Positions 17,621-26,185 of a DNA stretch of 56,410 nt are shown piece after piece. This DNA is from Bdellovibrionales bacterium (GTDB lineage Bacteria; Bdellovibrionota; Bdellovibrionia; Bdellovibrionales; UBA1609): contig JAKUPT010000014.1 in the NCBI GenBank assembly GCA_022450595.1, positions 1 through 56,410 of the forward strand, written 5' to 3'. The notes beneath the pieces are model-generated. The model did no database searches, was not told the origin of the DNA, and saw nothing but the letters and a program-made list of their open reading frames with translations. The first letter of the stretch is position 1. Every line of letters begins with the position of its first letter. A program made the translations under genes and the position numbers.

Positions 17621-18055
17621 CTAGATGACCTCTACCTTTCCACCAGCTGCTTCAATGGCAGCTTTAGCTGTTTTACTAAATTTGTGTGCTTTAATATTAA
17701 GTGCTGACTTGATCTCACCTTGACCCAAGATTTTTACAGGTCCTTTATTAACAAGCCCTTTAGACTGTAATACTTCAGGAGTCACATCGCCAGAAAGACC
17801 TTCAAGGTCTTTTAAGTTCACTATTTCATAAACCTTTTTAAAGTTTGCATTTGAGAAGCCAAACTTAGGAAGACGACGAGCTAAAGGCATTTGACCACCT
17901 TCAAAACCTCTGATGATGCTTCCACCAGCACGAGCTTTCTGACCTTTATGACCTTTTCCAGCCGTTCCGCCAAGGCCAGACCCGTTGCCGCGTCCGATTC
18001 TTTTCTTTTTATGAGTAGCACCAGCTTTTGGGTGCAAAGTCGACAATAAGCTCAT
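17621..18055 (-). CDS. rplO: 50S ribosomal protein L15
   Basis: A 144-residue assembly protein of the large subunit. The glycine- and lysine-rich N-terminus ([19 protein letters not shown]) and [17 protein letters not shown] are typical. It is tightly packed between rpmD (one base) and secY (two bases) in the spc operon. Confidence 0.98.
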   Translation of the reverse strand: MSLLSTLHPKAGATHKKKRIGRGNGSGLGGTAGKGHKGQKARAGGSIIRGFEGGQMPLARRLPKFGFSNANFKKVYEIVNLKDLEGLSGDVTPEVLQSKGLVNKGPVKILGQGEIKSALNIKAHKFSKTAKAAIEAAGGKVEVI

Positions 18056-18056
18056 T

Positions 18057-18242
18057 TTATTTCTCCACAGTTACATCTAACATATGTTGTATTTTCATAA
18101 TTTGACCACGGACAGCTGGGTTGTCTGCCACAACAACTTCTTGGCCAATTTTTCTAAGGCCAAGACATCTCACTGCGTCTTTTTGCTTTTGAGTTCGCCC
18201 GATCAAACTTTTCTTTAACTTCACTTTAAATGTCTTAGCCAT
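18057..18242 (-). CDS. rpmD: 50S ribosomal protein L30
   Basis: A 61-residue protein: [19 protein letters not shown] with the following [10 protein letters not shown] and [14 protein letters not shown] segments matches bacterial L30 over its full length. It lies between rpsE and rplO as usual in the spc operon. Confidence 0.97.
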   Translation of the reverse strand: MAKTFKVKLKKSLIGRTQKQKDAVRCLGLRKIGQEVVVADNPAVRGQIMKIQHMLDVTVEK

Positions 18243-18253
18243 AACATAACCTC

Positions 18254-18700
18254 TTATTTTATATCTTTAGCAGATGTACTAGTGAGTTGAGACAGTCCAT
18301 TAATAGTGGCTCTAACCGCATTGTGGGGGTTGTTTGTACCAACACACTTTGTAAGAATATCTTTAATCCCAACAGACTCTAATACCGCACGAATTGGACC
18401 ACCAGCAATAACACCTGTACCAGGAGCAGCTGGAAGCATAATAACTTTAGCCGCACCGTAGATGCCAACCACTTCATGAGGAATAGTTCTTCCCTCTTTC
18501 AGTTGATATGGCTCACTTTCTTTTTTAGCTGTTCTAGAAGCTTTATTACCAGCTTTTCCAGTTCCAAAACCTACTTTACCGTTGCCATCTCCAGCAACTA
18601 CTAGGGCAGAGAAGGAAAATCGACGTCCACCTTTAACAACTTTTGCGACACGTCTGATTGATACAACTCTTTCTTGAAAATCTGAGTTTTGTTTTTCCAC
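18254..18700 (-). CDS. rpsE: 30S ribosomal protein S5
   Basis: A fidelity-related small-subunit protein at the mRNA entry site. The 148 residues contain the double-stranded-RNA binding-like domain ([19 protein letters not shown]) and the second domain ([28 protein letters not shown]). The start is GTG 18700 with GGAG eight bases upstream. It is slightly shorter than E. coli S5. Confidence 0.98.
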   Translation of the reverse strand: MEKQNSDFQERVVSIRRVAKVVKGGRRFSFSALVVAGDGNGKVGFGTGKAGNKASRTAKKESEPYQLKEGRTIPHEVVGIYGAAKVIMLPAAPGTGVIAGGPIRAVLESVGIKDILTKCVGTNNPHNAVRATINGLSQLTSTSAKDIK

Positions 18701-18722
18701 AGTATTTGCTCCTTCAATCCTT

Positions 18723-19097
18723 TTAGAAATTTAATCCGCCTTCTCTAGCACCCTCAGCTAAAGAACGAATACGACCATGATATATATATCCACTTCTATC
18801 AAACACAACTTTAGAAATATTCTTACCTTTAGCTGTTTCAGCTATCAGTTTACCAACTTCAAAAGCCGCATTTTTACTTGATTTAGACCCTTCAAGCTTT
18901 GCAGCAAGACTAGATGCTGAACAAAGAGTTGAACCTGTAGAGTCATCTACAATCTGAGCATAGATATGCTTTGTACTTCTATACACAGTAAGTCTAGGTC
19001 TTTCATCAGAACCAATAACTTTTTTTCTGATTCTAGCTTTATTTTTTAGTCTTGCTTTAACTCGGTTTGAAACCTTTTTCGAAAACTTGAGTTTCAC
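18723..19097 (-). CDS. rplR: 50S ribosomal protein L18
   Basis: 5S rRNA-binding protein. The 124 residues have [18 protein letters not shown] and end in [19 protein letters not shown], typical of L18. The start is GTG 19097 with AGAGAGG upstream. Confidence 0.98.
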   Translation of the reverse strand: MKLKFSKKVSNRVKARLKNKARIRKKVIGSDERPRLTVYRSTKHIYAQIVDDSTGSTLCSASSLAAKLEGSKSSKNAAFEVGKLIAETAKGKNISKVVFDRSGYIYHGRIRSLAEGAREGGLNF

Positions 19098-19129
19098 AAC
19101 AAACCTCTCTTTTTAATTAAATCAAATAT

Positions 19130-19672
19130 TTATTTACCTGCCGACTTACCAGCTTTTCTTCTAATACGCTCATCAGAGTATTTAACACCCTTACCAAGAA
19201 ATGGTTCTGGCTCTCTAAATCCACGAATCTTTGCAGCCACTTGACCAACAAGGCCTCTGTCTGCACCAGTAACGATAACTTTGGTCTGTTTGTCGACCTT
19301 AATCTCAATTCCTTCTGGAATGTCATAAATTATAGGGTGACTGTAACCTAAGTTTAGTTCTAGCTTTTTACCTGAAACAGCAGCTCTGTAACCAACACCG
19401 TTTAACTCAAGCTCTTTTGTCCAGCCATTTGTTACACCGGTCACAGCGTTTTGTATCAATGCTCTATATAAACCATGGAATGAACGATTCTTTGGTTCGT
19501 CATTCTCACGAGTGAGCATCACTTTTCCATCTTCAATACTAGCCTTAATAGTAGGCTGCATTTTAACTGATAATGTTTGTTTTGCTCCCTTAACCACGAC
19601 TTCATTTTCAGGAGTTACATTCACCTGAACATTTTTATCGAAAAATACTGGAGCTCTTCCTATTCTTGACAT
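19130..19672 (-). CDS. rplF: 50S ribosomal protein L6
   Basis: Large-subunit protein near the GTPase-factor site. MSRIGRAPVFF at the N-terminus and the repeated domain ending RIRGFREPEPFLGKGVKY identify it; 180 residues is normal. It follows rpsH by seven bases in the spc operon. Confidence 0.98.
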   Translation of the reverse strand: MSRIGRAPVFFDKNVQVNVTPENEVVVKGAKQTLSVKMQPTIKASIEDGKVMLTRENDEPKNRSFHGLYRALIQNAVTGVTNGWTKELELNGVGYRAAVSGKKLELNLGYSHPIIYDIPEGIEIKVDKQTKVIVTGADRGLVGQVAAKIRGFREPEPFLGKGVKYSDERIRRKAGKSAGK

Positions 19673-19679
19673 AATTCAC

Positions 19680-20069
19680 CTACCAAATTTTGCATAGAAG
19701 TTCGCCACCAACTTTTAAGTCAGTCGCTTGTTCACCACTTACAACACCTTTATTTGTACTTAAGATCGCAAGTCCATAACCAGATCTAACCTTAGGCACT
19801 TCATCTGACTTTACGTAAACTCGTTTTCCTGGACGGCTAATTCTTCTCATTGTTTTCAATGGAGAAGTGCCATCATTTAAGTACCTTAAATAAACACGCA
19901 TAACACCTTGTTTTCCGTCGGGAACCACTCTGTAGCTTTTAATATACCCATACTCTTCAAGAATTTGAGCAATCCCTTTACGAATATTAGAGCTAGGAAC
20001 ATCTAGTTTATCGTGCTTTGAAGCACTTGCGTTTCTGATTCGTGTTAAAAAATCTGCGATTGTATCCAT
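19680..20069 (-). CDS. rpsH: 30S ribosomal protein S8
   Basis: 16S rRNA-binding assembly protein, and the translational regulator of the spc operon in E. coli. The N-terminus MDTIADFLTRIRNAS and the C-terminal GYGLAILSTNKGVV are typical; 129 residues. It begins only 22 bases after the rplE stop, so rpsN (S14), the usual gene between, is absent. Confidence 0.98.
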   Translation of the reverse strand: MDTIADFLTRIRNASASKHDKLDVPSSNIRKGIAQILEEYGYIKSYRVVPDGKQGVMRVYLRYLNDGTSPLKTMRRISRPGKRVYVKSDEVPKVRSGYGLAILSTNKGVVSGEQATDLKVGGELLCKIW

Positions 20070-20091
20070 TAATCTACTCTCCTAAAACCAA

Positions 20092-20631
20092 TTATTTTTT
20101 GAAAGGTATACCTAGAGCTTCTAGTAAAGCTTTACCTTCAGCATCTGTATTTGCAGAAGTACAAATTGTGATATTCATACCTCTTACTTTGTCCACTTTA
20201 TCGTATTCAATTTCGGGAAATACTAACTGTTCTTTTAAGCCCATGTTGTAATTTCCGCGACCATCAAAACCCTTTGAAGGTAAACCTCTAAAGTCTCTTA
20301 CACTTGGAATTGAAAAGTGCACTAATCTTTCAAGGAAAGCCCACATTCTGTCTTTTCTCAAAGTCACCATAGAGCCAAGTGGCATTCCTTCTCTAAGCTT
20401 AAAGTTTGCAATAGCCTTTTTGGCTTTAGTAACCACAGCTTTTTGCCCAGAAATAGCGGTAAGCTCATCAGTAATTGTGTTAAGAATTTTTGGATTCTTA
20501 ACGGCTTCGCCTGTAGATACACTTAGTACAATCTTTTGTATTTTAGGCACTTGCATTGTGTTTTTCAGCTTTAAGTCTTTAATTAGCTGAGACACGATCT
20601 CTTGTTTGTATTTTTCTTCTAATAACGTCAC
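20092..20631 (-). CDS. rplE: 50S ribosomal protein L5
   Basis: Binds 5S rRNA and contacts the P-site tRNA. The sequence has [14 protein letters not shown], the P-loop region [16 protein letters not shown] and [17 protein letters not shown]. An ATG at 20637 is only one base after AGGAG, so the GTG at 20631, seven bases after it, is the likelier start (179 residues). It begins right after rplN; rplX (L24), normally between rplN and rplE, is missing. Confidence 0.97.
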   Translation of the reverse strand: MTLLEEKYKQEIVSQLIKDLKLKNTMQVPKIQKIVLSVSTGEAVKNPKILNTITDELTAISGQKAVVTKAKKAIANFKLREGMPLGSMVTLRKDRMWAFLERLVHFSIPSVRDFRGLPSKGFDGRGNYNMGLKEQLVFPEIEYDKVDKVRGMNITICTSANTDAEGKALLEALGIPFKK

Positions 20632-20651
20632 GGCCATACTCCTAATGTTCT

Positions 20652-21020
20652 TTAAAGCACTTCAGGGGCTAAAGAAATAATTTTAATATACTTTTTTGCT
20701 CTTAGCTCCCTAGCGACAGGGCCAAAAATACGAGTTCCAATTGGTTCTTTGTTGTTGTTAATAAGCACAGCAGAGTTTTCATCAAAACGAATCATACTTC
20801 CATCTTGTCTGCGAAGCTTGTGAATAGTTCTCACAACAACAGCTTTTGCCACATCACCCTTTTTCACTTTAGAGTTAGGCAAAGCATCTTTTACCGATAC
20901 AACAATGACATCACCAATTGAAGCGGTTCTACGTTTAGATCCACCTAATACTTTGATGCACATTACTTCTTTTGCACCTGAGTTATCTGCGACTTTTAGT
21001 CGTGTTTGCATTTGAATCAT
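20652..21020 (-). CDS. rplN: 50S ribosomal protein L14
   Basis: Universal 122-residue large-subunit protein that forms an intersubunit bridge. [18 protein letters not shown] at the start and [11 protein letters not shown] near the end are diagnostic. It is the first gene of the spc segment, 12 bases after rpsQ. Confidence 0.98.
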   Translation of the reverse strand: MIQMQTRLKVADNSGAKEVMCIKVLGGSKRRTASIGDVIVVSVKDALPNSKVKKGDVAKAVVVRTIHKLRRQDGSMIRFDENSAVLINNNKEPIGTRIFGPVARELRAKKYIKIISLAPEVL

Positions 21021-21032
21021 AACTCTACACCT

Positions 21033-21308
21033 TTACTGCTTACCAGCTGTTTCCATAACTTCAGCCAACTTCCATCTCTTGGTTTTACTCATTGGCCTAA
21101 TTGAAAAAATCTTAACTTTATCACCTGTTTTAGCTTCATTCTTTTCATCATGAGCTTTAAAATATGATGAACGACGGATATACTTACCGTACTTAGTATG
21201 TTTCACCATGCGGTAGATTAGGACAGTGATAGTTTTATCCATTTTGTCACTAACTACTTTTCCAATAACTTCGTCTTTACGACCTCTTGTTTTTTCAGTC
21301 TTTTCCAT
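21033..21308 (-). CDS. rpsQ: 30S ribosomal protein S17
   Basis: 16S rRNA-binding protein with an OB fold. [16 protein letters not shown] and [20 protein letters not shown] fit S17. Three in-frame starts are clustered (TTG 21314, ATG 21311, ATG 21308); AGAGG is six bases from ATG 21308, which is chosen (91 residues). Confidence 0.97.
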   Translation of the reverse strand: MEKTEKTRGRKDEVIGKVVSDKMDKTITVLIYRMVKHTKYGKYIRRSSYFKAHDEKNEAKTGDKVKIFSIRPMSKTKRWKLAEVMETAGKQ

Positions 21309-21320
21309 CATCAACCTCTA

Positions 21321-21512
21321 TTATCTACCGAGTTTTTGGTTTAAAGCCGTTTTAATACGAGCAATATCACGACGATGAGTTCTGATCTCCACAGGGTTGG
21401 CTAAATGCCCCATAGAGTGCTTCATTTTCATTTCGAATAATTCAAAGCGAGCCGCTCTGTATCGTTTATTTAATTCTTCTACTGTCAGGTCTTTAATATC
21501 TGTATATTTCAC
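21321..21512 (-). CDS. rpmC: 50S ribosomal protein L29
   Basis: A 63-residue helical-hairpin protein at the tunnel exit that helps dock SRP and trigger factor. The DLTVEELNKRY start and RIKTALNQK end fit L29. GTG start at 21512 with GGGAG six bases upstream. Confidence 0.97.
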   Translation of the reverse strand: MKYTDIKDLTVEELNKRYRAARFELFEMKMKHSMGHLANPVEIRTHRRDIARIKTALNQKLGR

Positions 21513-21515
21513 GAC

Positions 21516-21923
21516 CTACTCCCTTGCTAGAAACTTTGTCTTAAATGGCAATTTATAAGCAGCTAATCTAAAAGCCGCCTCTGCTTGCTCACGAGTTACA
21601 CCATTAATTTCAAAAATAATTCTTCCAGGCTGAATCATAGACACCCAGTACTCTGGACTCCCTTTACCTTTACCCATACGAGTTTCGGCAGGCTTTTTAG
21701 TGATTGAACGATCTGGAAAAACACGGATCCACAACTTTCCGCCTCTTTTTACAGATCTGCTGATTGCAATACGACCAGCTTCAATTTGACGAGCCGTCAA
21801 ACGACCACGGCCTTGAGCAACTAGTGCAAAGTCACCGTTGTCTAATTCATTTCCGCGTGTGGCATAACCTGAAAAACCAATTCTATGTTGTTTTCTCCAC
21901 TTTACTCTTTTAGGACTTAGCAC
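21516..21923 (-). CDS. rplP: 50S ribosomal protein L16
   Basis: Large-subunit protein near the A-site tRNA elbow. The conserved N-terminus is [14 protein letters not shown], and [17 protein letters not shown] is intact. The frame is open to 21938, but AGGAGG six bases before the GTG at 21923 places the start just before LSPKR (135 residues). It overlaps the end of rpsC by 14 bases. Confidence 0.97.
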   Translation of the reverse strand: MLSPKRVKWRKQHRIGFSGYATRGNELDNGDFALVAQGRGRLTARQIEAGRIAISRSVKRGGKLWIRVFPDRSITKKPAETRMGKGKGSPEYWVSMIQPGRIIFEINGVTREQAEAAFRLAAYKLPFKTKFLARE

Positions 21924-22575
21924 GGCTGCCCTCCTCAACTTCTCTCTTAGTTAATACGTCACCACGATAGATCCATACTTTTAGACCAATAATTCCGTCA
22001 GTTGTTTTTGCCGACGCAGTTCCGTAATCAATATCAGCACGTAATGTGTGAAGCGGAACACTTTTTTCGTTGTACCATTCAGATCTGGCAATTTCTGCAC
22101 CATCTAAACGACCACCAATTTTAATTTTAATACCACGCACACCACCACGAATGGCTGCTGCTATGGCTTTCTTTAGAGCTCTTCTCCAAGAAACACGCTT
22201 TTCAATCTGCATGGCTATGCTTTCAGCTACTAGCTGAGCATCTAAGTCTGGCTTTCTAACTTCTTGAATGTTTATAAAAACATCGTTTTTTGTTAGCTTT
22301 TGAACATCTGCTTTTAAGCCATCAATACCAGCACCTTTTTTACCAATAACAACACCAGGTCTTGCAGTAGAGATAATCACCTTTACTTTGTTATAAGCTC
22401 TTTCTAATTCAATTTTAGAAACACCAGCATGCTTAAGCTTATTCTTGATATATTCACGAAGCATAAAGTCTTCATGTAAATTATCAATATATTGCTTTCC
22501 CTTGGCATACCAACGGGAATCCCATGTTCTTATAACACCAACTCTTAATCCAATCGGGTTTACTTTTTGTCCCAC
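21910..22575 (-). CDS. rpsC: 30S ribosomal protein S3
   Basis: Forms the mRNA entry pore and helps helicase activity. [14 protein letters not shown] at the start, the KH domain with [14 protein letters not shown], and [12 protein letters not shown] near the end. The 221-residue length is normal. GTG start at 22575. Confidence 0.98.
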   Translation of the reverse strand: MGQKVNPIGLRVGVIRTWDSRWYAKGKQYIDNLHEDFMLREYIKNKLKHAGVSKIELERAYNKVKVIISTARPGVVIGKKGAGIDGLKADVQKLTKNDVFINIQEVRKPDLDAQLVAESIAMQIEKRVSWRRALKKAIAAAIRGGVRGIKIKIGGRLDGAEIARSEWYNEKSVPLHTLRADIDYGTASAKTTDGIIGLKVWIYRGDVLTKREVEEGSRAKS

Positions 22576-22587
22576 GCTGATCCTTTC

Positions 22588-22920
22588 TTATCTTTCATCC
22601 AAAACAAGGTTAAGGTGACTTAACTTCTTCATTACAGGGAAGGCTCTTCCTTGGGCTCTTGGGCGAATTCTCTTCAAAGATGGCCCTTGATCCACTGTAA
22701 TTTTCTTAATGTATAAATTATCGATATCAATCACTTTCTTTTGTTCTGCGTTTGCAATGGCAGACTCTAAAAGTTTTTTAACAATTCCAGAAGTTTTCTT
22801 CTTAGAAAAAGTTAAAATCTTGATCGCTTCATTGACATCTTTTCCACGTACCAGATCAGCAACTAATCTTGCTTTCTGCGCTCCAACTCTTGTGTTTTTT
22901 AATGACGCTTTTACTTCCAT
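22588..22920 (-). CDS. rplV: 50S ribosomal protein L22
   Basis: Lines the exit tunnel with its beta hairpin. The 110 residues contain SLKNTRVGAQKARLVADLVRG (spread over 6-26), DQGPSLKRIRPRAQGRA for the tunnel loop, and the typical SHLNLVLDE end. No macrolide-type loop deletion is obvious. Confidence 0.98.
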   Translation of the reverse strand: MEVKASLKNTRVGAQKARLVADLVRGKDVNEAIKILTFSKKKTSGIVKKLLESAIANAEQKKVIDIDNLYIKKITVDQGPSLKRIRPRAQGRAFPVMKKLSHLNLVLDER

Positions 22921-22923
22921 ATC

Positions 22924-23208
22924 TTACCTCTTGGCACCTTTAGCTTTTTTCTCAGCATGACCTCTATAAGTACGAGTCAGCGCAAATTCACCTAATTTGT
23001 GTCCAATCATATTTTCATTAACCATCACAGGCACATGTTTGCGGCCATCATGAACAGCTATTGTTAAACCAATCATACTAGGTACGATAGTTGAGCGACG
23101 TGACCACGTTTTAATAACTTTTCTTTTTCCACCCTCATCGTTAGCAGCATCAACTGTGTTTAATAGATGATGATCTACAAAAGGACCTTTTTTTATCGAT
23201 CTAGCCAC
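22924..23208 (-). CDS. rpsS: 30S ribosomal protein S19
   Basis: Head protein that works with S13. [16 protein letters not shown] and [16 protein letters not shown] are diagnostic; 94 residues. GTG start with GGAG six bases upstream. Confidence 0.98.
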   Translation of the reverse strand: MARSIKKGPFVDHHLLNTVDAANDEGGKRKVIKTWSRRSTIVPSMIGLTIAVHDGRKHVPVMVNENMIGHKLGEFALTRTYRGHAEKKAKGAKR

Positions 23209-23217
23209 GAGTTACTC

Positions 23218-24051
23218 CTATTTCTTATTTCTCTTACTTCTTCTTCTAACGATCATGTTGTCGGTACGCTTGTTTTTACGAGTCTTATGACCTTTACAAG
23301 GCTTACCCCATGGTGTCGTCGGATGGTTACCTTTACCACGACCTTCACCACCACCCATTGGATGATCGATTGGGTTCATACACATACCTCGAACAGTTGG
23401 TCTTTTGCCTTTCCAACGATTTCTACCAGCTTTACCGATAGTGTAGTTCTCGTTGTCAGTGTTTCCAACTTGACCAACAGAGGCATGACACTCTGATAAG
23501 ATTCTTCTTACTTCACCAGAAGGCATTTTAACTTGAGCATACTGCTCACCTTTAGCAACTAATACAGCACTTGCGCCGGCACCACGAGCAAGCTGCCCAC
23601 CGTTTCCTGGCTTTAATTCAATATTGTGAATGATAGTACCAACAGGCATATCTTTTAATTTTTTACAGTTACCTGGCTTAATATCAGCCTGCTCACTAGT
23701 AACAACTTTATCACCAACGCTTAATCCAACAGGAGCTATGATGTAACGTTTTTCACCGTCAGCATAATTTAAAAGAGCAATACGACAAGTTCTATTTGGA
23801 TCATATTCAATAGAAACAACTTTTGCAGGAATTTCGAATTTGTTTCTTTTGAAATCTATCAAACGATAGCGTCGCTTGTGCCCACCACCATGATGTCTCA
23901 TTGTTATGCGACCACGGTTGTTTCTTGCACCAGTTTTACTTAAAGATACTGTTAATGATTTTTCTGGTGTTGCTTTTGTCACCTCTGAAAAATCAGGACC
24001 AGTCATAAAACGACGACCTGGACTTCTTGGTTTAAATAGTTTGATACCCAT
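23218..24051 (-). CDS. rplB: 50S ribosomal protein L2
   Basis: Essential for subunit association and peptidyl transfer. The 277 residues show the RNA-binding domains ([19 protein letters not shown]) and the peptidyl transferase loop region with the conserved His in [19 protein letters not shown] precedes the ATG. Confidence 0.98.
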   Translation of the reverse strand: MGIKLFKPRSPGRRFMTGPDFSEVTKATPEKSLTVSLSKTGARNNRGRITMRHHGGGHKRRYRLIDFKRNKFEIPAKVVSIEYDPNRTCRIALLNYADGEKRYIIAPVGLSVGDKVVTSEQADIKPGNCKKLKDMPVGTIIHNIELKPGNGGQLARGAGASAVLVAKGEQYAQVKMPSGEVRRILSECHASVGQVGNTDNENYTIGKAGRNRWKGKRPTVRGMCMNPIDHPMGGGEGRGKGNHPTTPWGKPCKGHKTRKNKRTDNMIVRRRSKRNKK

Positions 24052-24053
24052 AA

Positions 24054-24332
24054 TTATACTCCCTCAAAGATGGAAATTTTCTCGCCCGGAGCAAGCCTAA
24101 CCATGGCCTTCTTCCAGTACTTAGGCTTAACAAGACCAAATCTGTTTCTGCTCACTTTACCGCGACAAACAACAGTGTTCACACTTGAAACTTTCACTCT
24201 AAATGATTTTTCAACTGCAGCTTTAATATCAGTCTTTGTTGCTTTACGGTCTACCTCAAATGAGTAAACACCGTTTTCAGCATTCATTGTGGACTTTTCT
24301 GTGAGAATTGGTTTTTTAATTACATAAATCAT
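24054..24332 (-). CDS. rplW: 50S ribosomal protein L23
   Basis: Exit-tunnel docking site for trigger factor and [24 protein letters not shown]-type start (positions 5-25) and the [12 protein letters not shown] strand fit L23; 92 residues. Its start overlaps the rplD stop by one base. Confidence 0.98.
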   Translation of the reverse strand: MIYVIKKPILTEKSTMNAENGVYSFEVDRKATKTDIKAAVEKSFRVKVSSVNTVVCRGKVSRNRFGLVKPKYWKKAMVRLAPGEKISIFEGV

Positions 24333-24958
24333 TATTTAACCCCACATTTTTTTTCAATCACTTCAAGAGACTTAGGAGTTACAACTAAGCACTCATACTT
24401 TAGAAGGTCATAAACATTCACGGCTTGAGCTGGATAATAACGAACAGTTGGAATGTTTCTAGAAGCACGCTTAAAAAGGTCATTCTCTTGAGCATCTACT
24501 AAAACTGATTTAACTGCTCCCAAAGAGTTTAGCTTCTGAGCTAGATCTTTAGTTTTACCCTTTTCAGATTGCATATCTTCAACCACAAGTATTTTTCCCT
24601 CTTTCATCAAGTGAGATAAAGCTGACTTTAAACCAACCTGTCTTACTTTCTTAGGAACAGAAAACTCATAGTTTCTTGGTTGCGGACCAAAAGTAATACC
24701 ACCACCAGGCATTAACGGAGATCTGTTAGAACCCTGCCTCGCATTACCAGTACCTTTTTGACGAAATGGCTTCTTACCACCACCGCTCACTTCACTACGA
24801 GTTTTTGTAGCATGAGTACCTTGTCTTCTTGCAGCCAGCTGCCATCTAACAATCTGATGCATAATATCTTTTTTAACTGGAGCTTCAAAAACTTGGCTGT
24901 TCAAATCAACACTGCCAACTTTCTTTTTATCCCAATTGACTATATCTACTGTTGCCAT
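24332..24958 (-). CDS. rplD: 50S ribosomal protein L4
   Basis: Tunnel-lining protein and, in E. coli, autoregulator of the S10 operon. The extended loop RQGTHATKTRSEVSGGGKKP and RQKGTGNARQGSNRSPLMPGG (two adjoining segments) reaches the tunnel. 208 residues. Coupled to rplW by a one-base overlap. Confidence 0.98.
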   Translation of the reverse strand: MATVDIVNWDKKKVGSVDLNSQVFEAPVKKDIMHQIVRWQLAARRQGTHATKTRSEVSGGGKKPFRQKGTGNARQGSNRSPLMPGGGITFGPQPRNYEFSVPKKVRQVGLKSALSHLMKEGKILVVEDMQSEKGKTKDLAQKLNSLGAVKSVLVDAQENDLFKRASRNIPTVRYYPAQAVNVYDLLKYECLVVTPKSLEVIEKKCGVK

Positions 24959-24961
24959 AGC

Positions 24962-25642
24962 CTACACCTTCATTAATTTAACAATTGAGTTTCTGCCACC
25001 AGGAACAGGGCCTTTAACTAAAACCACGCTCTCTTCTGGTATAACATCAACGATTTTTACATTTTTAATTGAAAACTGTTTGTCACCAAAATGACCAGGA
25101 AGCTTTCTTCCAGGCATTACACGGCCAGGAAATTCACAGTTACCGATAGAACCAGGAGCTCTATGAAAACCAGAACCGTGAGTGGCTCTACCACCTGCAA
25201 AGTTGTATCTTTTCATAACACCAGCAAAACCACGTCCTTTAGACTTTCCAGTCATTTGAACGGTATCGCCTTTTTGCAAACTATTAATTGATACGTGTTT
25301 TCCAACCTCTAAATCTTCTGACAAAGATTGACGAATCTCTTTTACAAGTCTTGCTCCATTTTCGAATCCAGCTTTTGCTAAATGCTGCTTATTCGCGGCT
25401 TTTGCATTCTTAGCTTTTTTAGGATCACAAGCAATCTGAACAGACTCATATCCATCAGTTTCAGATTTTTTAACCTGTGAAACAATCCAAGGCTTATATC
25501 TAAGAACAGTTACAGGTATTGAGCGCCCCTCTTCATCATAAACAGAGGACATACCCACTTTAAATGCATAAAGCCCATTTAACATGACTTCGTTGCTGTT
25601 AACAGCTTCAGTTTGTTGTTGCTCTTGAGTCTCTTCGCTCAT
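24962..25642 (-). CDS. rplC: 50S ribosomal protein L3 with acidic/Gln-rich N-terminal extension
   Basis: One of the first assembly proteins of the large subunit. The core, from LYAFKVGMSSVYDEEG to the end, fits L3, with GKSKGRGFAGVMKRYNF and PGSIGNCEFPGRVMPGRK reaching toward the peptidyl transferase center. About 20 residues rich in Glu, Gln and Thr precede the usual MLNGLYA start. GGAG six bases before the first ATG indicates that the extension is translated. Confidence 0.97.
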   Translation of the reverse strand: MSEETQEQQQTEAVNSNEVMLNGLYAFKVGMSSVYDEEGRSIPVTVLRYKPWIVSQVKKSETDGYESVQIACDPKKAKNAKAANKQHLAKAGFENGARLVKEIRQSLSEDLEVGKHVSINSLQKGDTVQMTGKSKGRGFAGVMKRYNFAGGRATHGSGFHRAPGSIGNCEFPGRVMPGRKLPGHFGDKQFSIKNVKIVDVIPEESVVLVKGPVPGGRNSIVKLMKV

Positions 25643-25655
25643 CTTTTACTCCAAA

Positions 25656-25973
25656 TTATGATTGGCTTAATTTAATTTCAACATCAACACCAGCAGATAG
25701 ATCTAACTTCATAAGCTGATCTACAGTTTGCTGAGTGGGCTCTAAAATATCTAATAAACGTTTGTGAGTTCTGATTTCGAACTGCTCTCTTGATTTTTTA
25801 TCAACGTGAGGAGAACGTAGAACTGTGTATCTATTGATACGTGTTGGCAAAGGAATTGGGCCAGCAATTCTAGCACCGGTTCTGCGCGCTGTTTCAACAA
25901 TTTCACGAGTCGATTGATCAAGTAGTTTATGATCGAAAGCTCTTAGTCTGATTCGAATCTTCTGACTTTGCAT
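25656..25973 (-). CDS. rpsJ: 30S ribosomal protein S10
   Basis: Head protein and NusB partner in antitermination. [20 protein letters not shown] and [21 protein letters not shown] regions (positions 6-25 and 41-61) identify it; 105 residues. It is the first gene of the S10 operon, with a leader of about 160 bases after its promoter. Confidence 0.98.
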   Translation of the reverse strand: MQSQKIRIRLRAFDHKLLDQSTREIVETARRTGARIAGPIPLPTRINRYTVLRSPHVDKKSREQFEIRTHKRLLDILEPTQQTVDQLMKLDLSAGVDVEIKLSQS

Positions 25974-26138
25974 CGTAATTACCTTTTATATACCCTTAAG
26001 TAGTTAAAGTTTCTTATGTCTAATCAATACGTTAGATTAATATTTAATTGTCTATTTTTACCCAAAAAAGCCTCAGTATCGATGGAGAAATCGACTTAAA
26101 GCTTTGAGAGAAAACAAAACTTGCGTTACAAGACGGCG

Positions 26139-26168
26139 AGTATGCAATGACTTTCGAAGTATTGTCAA
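26139..26168 (-). promoter_or_regulatory. promoter of the S10 operon
   Basis: On the minus strand, a perfect TTGACA (26163-26168) is followed by an 18-base spacer and CATACT (26139-26144). It lies just after the fusA stop. The resulting leader of about 160 bases has a small inverted repeat (TCTAA/TTAGA, 26019-26036); whether L4 regulates it as in enterics cannot be told. Confidence 0.7.
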
Positions 26169-26185
26169 AAAAAAATTTTATTTTT

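Noticed and set aside
22709-22960. Plus-strand frames inside the ribosomal protein genes
   Set aside because: They are antisense shadows of strongly conserved genes and lack recognisable products.
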